From assembly GCA_004134995.1 (NCBI GenBank), contig REGP01000001.1:1054001-1118000 (forward strand): a stretch of DNA of 64,000 nucleotides. Direction: 5' to 3'. This document shows, one piece after another, positions 47,887-54,645 of this stretch; position 1 is the stretch's first letter, and the number at the start of each line of letters is the position of its first letter. A model generated the notes under the pieces. It ran no database searches. It saw nothing but the letters and a program-made list of their open reading frames with translations, and was not told the DNA's origin. This DNA is from Oxalobacteraceae bacterium CAVE-383. GTDB lineage: Bacteria > Pseudomonadota > Gammaproteobacteria > Burkholderiales > Burkholderiaceae_D. Position numbers and translations under genes: made by a program.

Positions 47887-47998
47887 GGTTTGGCGGGGCA
47901 TGACGGGGTGTTGTGCGCAGTGAGGTAAAGGAGGAGCCGGCCGCAGGCCGGTGGGGGACACGAACGGAGTACAACGCCCCGTCATGCCCCTCCAAACC
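47887..47998. repeat. 112-bp palindromic intergenic element with 28-bp arms
   Basis: The arms 47887-47914 and 47971-47998 are inverted copies matching at 26 of 28 positions (core GGGGCATGACGGGG). The 56-bp loop itself contains a smaller palindrome, CCGGCC-GCA-GGCCGG, at 47937-47951. The element fills the gap between purL and the BON-domain gene and has no T-run, so it is not a simple terminator. Its form fits a REP/MITE-like dispersed element; no second copy was noticed in this window. Confidence 0.75.
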
Positions 47999-48011
47999 GC
48001 GCCTTGACTAC

Positions 48012-48323
48012 TTACTTCAATCGCAAGTCGTTTTTCACCGCCTGCACGCCCTTGACCCCACGGGCAACTTCGCCGGCCTTGGCGGCGGCTGCAGTGGAAC
48101 TGACGAAACCGCTCAATTGCACGGTGCCTTTATAGGTTTCGACGTTGATTTCGGTCGCCTTCAGGGTCGGTTCTCCGACAATCGCTGCCTTCACCTTGGT
48201 GGTGATCACGGCGTCGTCGACATACTCGCCGGTTCCTTCGTGCTTGGCCGTCGATGCGCAGCCCGCCAGCGACAACATGAATGCGGCGAAAAACAATGTG
48301 GCAATACGTTTGGACAGGGTCAT
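48012..48323 (-). CDS. BON-domain lipoprotein
   Basis: The 103-residue product has a lipoprotein signal with lipobox LAGC (Cys22), then one BON domain: 'VDDAVITTKVKAAIVGEPTL', 'INVETYKGTVQLSGFVSS' and 'VKGVQAVKNDLRLK'. BON domains bind membranes or lipids; OsmY-like and DolP-like proteins protect the envelope under osmotic stress. It is transcribed alone, with the palindromic element just after its stop codon. About 270 bp separate it from the divergent oxidoreductase gene. Confidence 0.9.
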   Translation of the reverse strand: MTLSKRIATLFFAAFMLSLAGCASTAKHEGTGEYVDDAVITTKVKAAIVGEPTLKATEINVETYKGTVQLSGFVSSTAAAAKAGEVARGVKGVQAVKNDLRLK

Positions 48324-48595
48324 GGCAACTCCTCGTAATTATTAAAATGGAAACGTTTTTTAACGCACAAAGCAGTGCTGCCTGTTCAGATGCCGGCCGA
48401 ATCCTTAAGTTTCTTACCGGAAGAAAATAAATCCTGCGGCAAACTCGCCGCATGCGCTTTTCGGCAGCCGATTCGATGTATCATTCACGCCGCTCGAAAG
48501 GACGACCAAGGGGACGAGCCCGGCAGCGCGACGCATTGTTTCGATGCCGCACGGCAATCATTGACACATTCCGGACATTCCGAATCCACCATATC

Positions 48596-49864
48596 GTGAC
48601 GCAACGACAAAATCAAAAAATAGCTGTGATTGGGGCCGGGCTGAGCGGTATCTGCACAGCCTATTTTCTGGCGCAGGCGGGTTGCCAGGTCACGCTGATC
48701 GAACAGCACGGCAACGTCGCCGAGCAAGCCAGCCTGGGGAACTCGGGGCTGATCGCCGCCGCGGGCCAGATGCCTTCGGCCGCGCCCGGCCTGCGCAAGA
48801 AAATATTGTCCAGCCTGTTCAACGCGGATTCGCCGATATTGCTGTCGCCGACGCTGAGCCCCGCCCTATGGGGCTGGCTGCGCAAATGGGTGGCGCAATC
48901 GCAGCTGGAGCGCTACCGCCTCAACAAAACGCGCATGACCCAGGCCGCGTTATACGGGCAGCAATTGCTGCTGCAGTTGCAACAGCAGCACATGATCGAT
49001 TACCAGGCCAGCGCCGGCGTCGTGCAGGTATTCCGCCATGAAGCGCAACTGGCCGCGGCTGCCAAACTGCGCGCCGTCCTGGTCGACCTGAATATTGCCC
49101 ACAGCCTGCTTGACGCAAAACAACTGCGCCAGCTCGAACCGAACCTGAATCCAGCCACGGCGCTTGCCGGCGGCTGGCACTTCCCGCAGGATGGCGCCGG
49201 CAACTGCCTGTTTTTCATCAAGCAAATGAAAGCCATCGTGCAAGCCATGGGCGTGCAAAGCCAGTTCATGCAGACGGTGACGGCCTTGCAATCCGGCGAA
49301 CAGGGCGCGGTGCTGACCATCGACGGCGCGCCGCATGCATTCGACGCCGTGGTGGTGGCCGCCGGCGCGGGCAGCAATAAATTGCTGAAGCCTCTGGGCA
49401 TTCGGATTCCGACCGCCATCGCCAACAGCTACGCGGCGGTGGCCACCATCAAGAATCCTGAATTCGCGCCGCGCGGCGCCGTGCTCGATGCGGATTACAA
49501 GACGGCCATCGTACGCCTCGACGAGCGCATCCGCATCACGGGCATCCTCGATTTGCAGCCCGGCAGGCGCGCTCGCGCAATGCACCCGCAAGCCATGAAA
49601 ACCCTATTGAAAATTGCCGACGACTGGTATCCCGATGCGGCCAATTACAACCAGGCCAGCTTCTGGAGCGGCAACGTGGTGATGCTCCCGGACGGCCCGC
49701 CGCTGATCGGCGCGACCGCAGCACCCAATATTTTCGTGCATATCGACGGCAGCAGCGACGGCTGGGCGGCCTCGGTCGGCGCGGCCGCGGCCCTGGCCGA
49801 CCTGATCGGCGGACGCCAGCCGGAAATCGATGTCAGCGGCTTGCAGCTGACGCGCTATCACTGA
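48596..49864 (+). CDS. DadA-like FAD-dependent amino-acid dehydrogenase/oxidoreductase
   Basis: The 422-residue flavoprotein has the FAD-binding motif 'IAVIGAGLSGICTAYFLAQAG' near its N-terminus and the DAO fold throughout ('PATALAGGWHFPQDGAGNC'). D-amino acid dehydrogenases deaminate D-amino acids and pass electrons to the respiratory chain. The C-terminal family motif, normally like GHGTLGW, reads 'HIDGSSDGWAASVG' here, so substrate may differ from D-alanine. The start is taken as GTG because no ATG or better ribosome binding site precedes the FAD motif; an upstream open extension of 48 codons looks non-coding. Its 3' end overlaps the convergent ATPase gene by 32 bp. Confidence 0.82.
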   Translation: MTQRQNQKIAVIGAGLSGICTAYFLAQAGCQVTLIEQHGNVAEQASLGNSGLIAAAGQMPSAAPGLRKKILSSLFNADSPILLSPTLSPALWGWLRKWVAQSQLERYRLNKTRMTQAALYGQQLLLQLQQQHMIDYQASAGVVQVFRHEAQLAAAAKLRAVLVDLNIAHSLLDAKQLRQLEPNLNPATALAGGWHFPQDGAGNCLFFIKQMKAIVQAMGVQSQFMQTVTALQSGEQGAVLTIDGAPHAFDAVVVAAGAGSNKLLKPLGIRIPTAIANSYAAVATIKNPEFAPRGAVLDADYKTAIVRLDERIRITGILDLQPGRRARAMHPQAMKTLLKIADDWYPDAANYNQASFWSGNVVMLPDGPPLIGATAAPNIFVHIDGSSDGWAASVGAAAALADLIGGRQPEIDVSGLQLTRYH

Positions 49865-50648
49865 GCAGACGTCCGGCCGCGATCGTTATCGTGCGCTGGC
49901 AGCGCGCCGCGATCGATGTATCGTGCGTGACCAGCACCAGCGTTGAACGATGCGCCTGGTTCAGCTCGAACATCAGGCCGATCACCGCTTCGCCGGTCAC
50001 CGCATCCAGGCTGCCGGTGGGTTCATCGGCAAACAGCAGCGGCGGTTCGGTGACGAATGCCCGCGCCAGCGCCACGCGCTGCTGCTCGCCGCCGGACAGG
50101 AATTTCGGATAATGCTTCAGCCGGGCCGCCAGGCCGACCCGGTCCAGCATATGCAGGGCTTTCTCGCGGGCCTTGCCGTCGCCGCGCAACTCCAGCGGCA
50201 GCATGACGTTTTCCAGCGCATTCAGATGGCCCAGCAACTGGAAGGACTGGAACACGAATCCCAGCCGCGCCTTGCGCAAAGCCGCCCTGCCGTCTTCATC
50301 GAGCGCAAAAATATCCGTCCCGCCCAGCCTGACCGCGCCGCTCGACGGCGTATCCAGGCCGGCCAGCAAACCGAGCAAAGTCGACTTGCCGGAACCCGAA
50401 GCGCCGACAATTGCCAAAGTGGTGCCGGCTTGCACGGTAAAATCGATCTGTTCGAGTATGGCCAGGCGGCCGGACGGCGCGCTGCCATCGGCCACGTTCT
50501 TGCTCAAACGATCGACTTCGATGGCGGGATGCAAGGCGGAAGGCGAATTGGAATCGGAATGAGATTCGGAATGAGATTCGGGATGAGATTCGGGATGAAA
50601 TTCGCGATTTGAAGCAACATCCGAAACAACTGTAGAGGATTCAAACAT
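49833..50648 (-). CDS. YbbA/LolD-like ABC transporter ATPase without adjacent permease
   Basis: The 271-residue ATPase has Walker A GASGSGKST (82-90), signature LSGGEQQR (184-191), Walker B LLFADEPTGSLD and H-loop VTHD. The MacB/LolD/YbbA subgroup matches best, and the divergent tesA neighbour copies the E. coli ybbA-tesA arrangement. In E. coli the permease ybbP follows; here the downstream gene is convergent and unrelated. Residues 18-35 (HPESHPESHSESHSDS) come from a 12-bp minisatellite and are not part of the conserved fold. The ATG overlaps the tesA ATG on the other strand and has no evident ribosome binding site, so the true start may be further in. Confidence 0.85.
   Translation of the reverse strand: MFESSTVVSDVASNREFHPESHPESHSESHSDSNSPSALHPAIEVDRLSKNVADGSAPSGRLAILEQIDFTVQAGTTLAIVGASGSGKSTLLGLLAGLDTPSSGAVRLGGTDIFALDEDGRAALRKARLGFVFQSFQLLGHLNALENVMLPLELRGDGKAREKALHMLDRVGLAARLKHYPKFLSGGEQQRVALARAFVTEPPLLFADEPTGSLDAVTGEAVIGLMFELNQAHRSTLVLVTHDTSIAARCQRTITIAAGRLLSDSASAASR
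50557..50604. repeat. 12-bp minisatellite in the ATPase N-terminus / tesA upstream region
   Basis: Four consecutive 12-bp units (GAATGAGATTCG twice, GGATGAGATTCG, GGATGAAATTCG) are preceded by a degenerate fifth. On the minus strand they encode His-Pro/Ser-Glu-Ser repeats. On the plus strand they lie 43-90 bp before the tesA start, where its promoter would be expected. Copy-number change would keep the ATPase frame but move any tesA control sites. Confidence 0.85.
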
Positions 50649-51309
50649 GCAATTAAATGAACTCCGGCGTAAGGTAATGGGACTGGCGCTGAAGACAACG
50701 ATAACGGCGACGCTGGCACTGGCGGCCATGCTGGCCGCGGGCGAGGCCTATTCTGCCCCAAAAACCGTGCTCGTGCTCGGCGACAGCCTGTCCGCCGAAT
50801 ACGGCCTGGCGCGCGGCACAGGCTGGGTCGCGCTGCTGCAGCAACGCCTGAAGGAACAGAAAATCGATGCCACCGTGATCAATGCGAGCATCAGCGGCGA
50901 CACCACCAGCGGTGGCAAATCGCGCCTGGGGCCGCTGCTGGCCGCGCACCGTCCCGATGTGCTGGTGCTGGAACTTGGCGCCAATGACGGCTTGCGGGGG
51001 CTGCCCTTGTCCGATACCGAAAACAACCTGAACGCCATGCTGAGCGCGGCCAAAAACGACAAGGCGCGCACGCTGCTGATCGGCATGCGGATTCCGCCGA
51101 ATTACGGCACCGTGTATGCGCGCCAGTTCACAGATCTGTTCGGCAAGGTCGCAAAAGAAAACAAATCCGCGCTGGCGCCGTTTCTGCTGGACGGCGTGGC
51201 GCAGCAGCCGGCGCTGTTCCAGGCCGACCGCCTGCATCCAACCGAGCAGGCGCAGGCCATGCTGCTCGATAACGTCTGGCCTTATCTGAAACCGCTATTG
51301 CAGAAATAA
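50647..51309 (+). CDS. tesA: GDSL-type arylesterase / acyl-CoA thioesterase I (TesA)
   Basis: The 220-residue SGNH hydrolase has a signal peptide (TLALAAMLAAGEAYSA) and the four family blocks: 'VLGDSLSAEYGL' (nucleophile Ser), 'SGDTTSGG', 'LGANDGLRG' and 'DRLHPTEQAQ' (catalytic Asp and His). TesA works in the periplasm as thioesterase, lysophospholipase and protease-like esterase. AGAGGA seven bases before the ATG supports this start, which overlaps the start codon of the divergent ATPase gene (shared CATG). An internal ATG at codon 11 is an alternative. Confidence 0.93.
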   Translation: MQLNELRRKVMGLALKTTITATLALAAMLAAGEAYSAPKTVLVLGDSLSAEYGLARGTGWVALLQQRLKEQKIDATVINASISGDTTSGGKSRLGPLLAAHRPDVLVLELGANDGLRGLPLSDTENNLNAMLSAAKNDKARTLLIGMRIPPNYGTVYARQFTDLFGKVAKENKSALAPFLLDGVAQQPALFQADRLHPTEQAQAMLLDNVWPYLKPLLQK

Positions 51310-51406
51310 GGCGTAAAAAAACGGCGGACAAAAGAAAGAACGTCATAATCAAAAAATAAAATTATCCAAAAATAGTTTTTTGACCCTTAAAACTACGGCA
51401 AAGCTC

Positions 51407-52171
51407 ATGAAAAAAGTAAGCGTCATCACTCCAACAAAAAATAGACCCGAATTTCTGCGCCTTGCAAAACAATGCTTTTTAGCTCAAACGTATAAAAATA
51501 TCGAATGGTTAATTCTGGATGACAGCGATTTAAAAAATGAGGAATTTTCAAATTTAATTGAAAATAATATTGTTTATATTCATAGTGCGGGGCCTCTCTC
51601 TATCGGAGAAAAACGCAATCGATTAATCGATCAGTCTACAGGCGAAGTAATCGTCCATTTTGATGACGACGATTACTATTTATCTAATTATGTTGAGAAA
51701 TTTGTAGCCACTCTAGAAAGCGAAAATTCAGATCTACTCAATTTAAGAAGCTTCTTTCTATGCAATGCTTGGTCGGGAAATTTTGCCTATTGGGATCTCA
51801 CGGTCAAAGAAGGTCTTCATTTTAAAATGTTTAAGGAGGACGTAGAATTGGTCATGCTTGATTCCACCAATAATAAAGGATTTCAACTGAGTCATTTTGG
51901 CTTCGGGTTCGGGTGGACATATAGAAAAAGCGTGTGGAAAGAAAATCCGTTTCTGGATATAAATTGGAACGAGGATGGCGAATTTTCAGCCAAAGCCAGG
52001 AAGAAATTCAAATTGGATGGCCTGATGGACGCGGATGGAATTTGCCTGCATTTTTTGCACAAAAACAGTTCTTCAATGTGCTTTCCTCAATACATATTAC
52101 CGCCACGTTTACTTAAGAATTTTTTTCCGCTGGACAAAGTTGGTCAGTATTTGAAAGCCAGTGCTTTCTGA
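51407..52171 (+). CDS. Glycosyltransferase family 2 protein, AT-rich orphan
   Basis: The 254-residue protein has a GT-A fold: 'VSVITPTKNRPEFLRLAKQC' at the N-terminus, 'WLILDDSD', and the metal-binding cluster DDDD (86-89) in 'VIVHFDDDDYY'. No signal peptide or membrane segment is seen. It would transfer a sugar from a nucleotide donor, but acceptor and donor are unknown. Codon use is strikingly AT-rich compared with tesA before it and ppiD after it, and no other glycan genes are near, so recent horizontal acquisition is likely. The start is the ATG before KKVSV; upstream in-frame codons are not family-like. Confidence 0.85.
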   Translation: MKKVSVITPTKNRPEFLRLAKQCFLAQTYKNIEWLILDDSDLKNEEFSNLIENNIVYIHSAGPLSIGEKRNRLIDQSTGEVIVHFDDDDYYLSNYVEKFVATLESENSDLLNLRSFFLCNAWSGNFAYWDLTVKEGLHFKMFKEDVELVMLDSTNNKGFQLSHFGFGFGWTYRKSVWKENPFLDINWNEDGEFSAKARKKFKLDGLMDADGICLHFLHKNSSSMCFPQYILPPRLLKNFFPLDKVGQYLKASAF

Positions 52172-52491
52172 TCGTCCAAATTGCTGATGCCAAATATTCG
52201 TATCCCGCGGCATAGTCTTGGTATAACCACCCCGGCTGCGGCTCGTAGGCGACAACAAGACATCATCGATCGTCAGCGGCCCCAAGCCTGCCCCACCAAG
52301 TGATCAACCTTCCTCGAAGCACCTGCGGCGTCATCAAGCTTTTCTAGAAGCTATAAAACATTAAAAGAGAATAAATCCGACTAGGTAAGCGCCCCTCTTT
52401 TTTTCGCACAAACGAAAATGCCCGCTTGCGCGAGCATCTGTATGTGGGCGGAAAATTTGTCCGCCGGTTTTCCGTGCAGGCCTTTCAAGAC
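52172..52491. other. Intergenic region with possible gene remnant
   Basis: No complete gene is present. On the minus strand about 35 codons around 52180-52290 read 'GPLTIDDVLLSPTS' and shortly after 'MPRDTNI', which vaguely resembles the N-terminus of IMP dehydrogenase (LTFDDVLL ... PRDT) with an insertion. The frame is closed by a stop shortly before it and has no start. The rest is unremarkable except for the hairpin near the ppiD end. Confidence 0.4.
52415..52437 (-). terminator. Probable terminator downstream of ppiD
   Basis: The 8-bp stem ATGCTCGC / GCGGGCAT (minus strand, one G-T pair) has the tetraloop GCAA and is followed by TTTTC. A second smaller hairpin (GGCGGA ... TCCGCC) lies between it and the ppiD stop codon. 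Confidence 0.55.
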
Positions 52492-54423
52492 TCAAGGCTG
52501 ATCTTCCACGGCTTTGGGAGGATGGTCCGCCGCCTTCAGGATTTTCACCTTGGCTCTTTCCTTCAGCACATCCAGATAGGCCAGCATTTCCTGCTGCGCC
52601 AGGATGTCCGCCACCTGCTGCTGTTCAGTCAGGCGCCGCGCGTTATCCGGCGTCGCCGGCTGCGTGACCTTGCCGATGCGGAAGATGCTATAGCCCTGTC
52701 CCGGCTGCATTACCCCGACGTAGGCCGGCAGCTTGGTGGCATCGGCCTTCATGACGGCATTCAGGACATCGGCGCCCAGATCCTGGCTCTTCACGCGCGA
52801 GATCGACATCTGGTCGGCAAAGCCGGTACTGTCGTCCTTCTGCTTCAGCGCCGCCAGTTTTGCCTCGCCGGCCTGTTGCGCCAGCACGGCTTCCTGCTGC
52901 TGCAGCACCAGTTCGCGCACTGCCGCCTGCACCTCCGCGAACGGTTTCTTCGATTGCGGCTTGTACTCGACGATGCGGCCCGCGACCAGCACATTCGGGG
53001 CCACCTCGACCGCTTCCGTATTGTGCTTGTTCTTGATGACATCGTCGGTAAACAGCGCCGTCAGGAACTTCGGATTGTTATACGGCGCGGCGCCGGCGGT
53101 CTTGCTTGGCGAACGGGTTACATTCGACGCGGTTTCGATCTTCAGGTGCAGCTTGTCGGCCGCCGGCTTCAGGCTGTCGCCCTGCTCGTAGACGGTGTTA
53201 TTGAAAGTATCGGCCAGCTCGCCGAATTTCTTGGCGGCCAGCTGCGATTTGATGGCGTCCGAAATTTCGCCTTTGACCTGGTCCAGGGTCTTGCCCTGGG
53301 CCGGCTTGATGCCGGTCAGTTGAATGATGTGATAGCCGAAATCGGATTGCACCGGCTGGCTGACTTCGCCCTGCTTCATCTGGAATACGGCGTCTTCGAA
53401 CTGCTTGACCATCATGCCGTCGTGGCTGAAATAACCGAGGTCGCCGCCGAGTTCGGCGGATCCCTTGTCGTCCGAATTCGCTTTCGCGACCTTGGCGAAA
53501 TCGGCCGGATTGGCGATCAGCTGGGCCGACAGTTTATCGGCCTTGGCCTTGGCGGCAGCCTTGTCGGCGGCGCTGGCGTCTTTTTTGACCGCAATCAGGA
53601 TGTGGCTGGCGCGGCGCTCTTCCTTGCCGGCGTACTGCTGCCGGTTCTGCTCGTAATACGACTTGATGTCGGCGTCGCTGACGGTGACCTGCGAGGCCGC
53701 GGCGGCGCTATCGAGCACGATATATTCGATCTTCGCCTGTTCCGGCACCTGGAATTGCGCGCCGCTCTTGTCGTAATACGCTTTGAGCATGTCGTCGGTG
53801 ATCTTGACCTGGCCGGCATAGGCGCTGTTCTTGAACATGACCTGCTGCACCACGCGTTCCTGGTCGTTCAGGTCGGACATGCGCGCCGCCACGGTTTTCG
53901 GGGCGAAAGCGGTATCCTGCACAGCGCTGTTCAATTGCTGCAAGGCCATGTCCTTCATCAGGTCCGCTTCATATAAAGCCGGCGTCCGGCCTTGCGCGCC
54001 CAGCAGCATCTGGTACTGGGCCTTGTCGAAACTGCCGTCCGGCTTGAACAGGTCCGGCAGAATCATCTTCAGTCTTTCCAGCAGCTCCGTATCCGTGACC
54101 CGCAGATTGTCGCGCTGGGCTTCAGCCAGCATGGCGCGCTGCGCGATCAGGTTATCCAGCGACGCGCGCCTGGTTTCCGGCGTATCCAGCAATTTCATGT
54201 CGACCTGGTTACCGAACATCTGGCGCATGCGGTCCAGTTGCTGCCGGTGCACGGCGTCCCACTCCTGCTGCGAGATGTTCTGGCCGGCGACCTTGGCCAC
54301 CGTATCGTCGCCGCCACGCATGCCGGTATAGCTTTGCAGTCCGAAAAACGCGAATGACGGGAGAATAAGCAGCAGCAACAGCAACTGCATTAAACGCCGA
54401 TGGGTACGAATAAATTCAAACAT
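52492..54423 (-). CDS. ppiD: Periplasmic folding chaperone PpiD (SurA_N/parvulin)
   Basis: The 643-residue protein has one N-terminal membrane anchor (LMQLLLLLLILPSFAFFGL), a SurA-like N-terminal chaperone region (VAGQNISQQEWDAVHRQQLD), and a parvulin domain at about residues 265-365 (ERRASHILIAVKKDA ... QSDFGYHIIQLTGI). A second inactive domain and a Lys/Pro-rich tail follow. PpiD is held in the inner membrane near the Sec translocon and helps newly exported proteins. The start ATG before FEFIRTHRR is typical; the longer open frame upstream crosses a terminator and is rejected. Confidence 0.95.
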   Translation of the reverse strand: MFEFIRTHRRLMQLLLLLLILPSFAFFGLQSYTGMRGGDDTVAKVAGQNISQQEWDAVHRQQLDRMRQMFGNQVDMKLLDTPETRRASLDNLIAQRAMLAEAQRDNLRVTDTELLERLKMILPDLFKPDGSFDKAQYQMLLGAQGRTPALYEADLMKDMALQQLNSAVQDTAFAPKTVAARMSDLNDQERVVQQVMFKNSAYAGQVKITDDMLKAYYDKSGAQFQVPEQAKIEYIVLDSAAAASQVTVSDADIKSYYEQNRQQYAGKEERRASHILIAVKKDASAADKAAAKAKADKLSAQLIANPADFAKVAKANSDDKGSAELGGDLGYFSHDGMMVKQFEDAVFQMKQGEVSQPVQSDFGYHIIQLTGIKPAQGKTLDQVKGEISDAIKSQLAAKKFGELADTFNNTVYEQGDSLKPAADKLHLKIETASNVTRSPSKTAGAAPYNNPKFLTALFTDDVIKNKHNTEAVEVAPNVLVAGRIVEYKPQSKKPFAEVQAAVRELVLQQQEAVLAQQAGEAKLAALKQKDDSTGFADQMSISRVKSQDLGADVLNAVMKADATKLPAYVGVMQPGQGYSIFRIGKVTQPATPDNARRLTEQQQVADILAQQEMLAYLDVLKERAKVKILKAADHPPKAVEDQP

Positions 54424-54479
54424 GGTCAACCGATCCCGGGACAAATTGCAAAAAATGACATATCGGCCTGCCGGCCTAT

Positions 54480-54505
54480 AAAAAAAGGCGAACGCTTGTT
54501 CGCCT
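54480..54505 (-). terminator. Rho-independent terminator after the TonB-receptor operon
   Basis: On the minus strand the perfect stem AGGCGAAC / GTTCGCCT with loop AAGC is followed by a run of seven T. It lies between the receptor gene end and ppiD, so it should end the copper operon transcript. Confidence 0.88.
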
Positions 54506-54645
54506 CGATTGCGCGCCTTGACTTCGACTTCTGAGGGCGCTTTTGACGGCAGATACGCCAGCTTCAGACGTGCGCGCCCGATTATACACAGTGAATTCCG
54601 GGCTGTCATTACGACCGCCCCGGCTATGGGAAGCGCCCGGCCCTC

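Noticed and set aside
47887..47998. Simple rho-independent terminator after the BON-domain gene
   Set aside because: Arms are too long, the loop is 56 bp with a nested palindrome, and there is no T-run on either side.
50557..50604. CRISPR-like array
   Set aside because: The units are contiguous 12-bp repeats without spacers and lie within a coding sequence.
52426..53976. Rightward 516-codon open frame
   Set aside because: Antisense of ppiD; Leu/Arg/Gly-rich translation without family motifs.
54424..54645. Possible tRNA gene between the receptor gene and ppiD
   Set aside because: Looked for because tRNAs can sit near ppiD; only a terminator hairpin was found, no cloverleaf or T-loop sequence.
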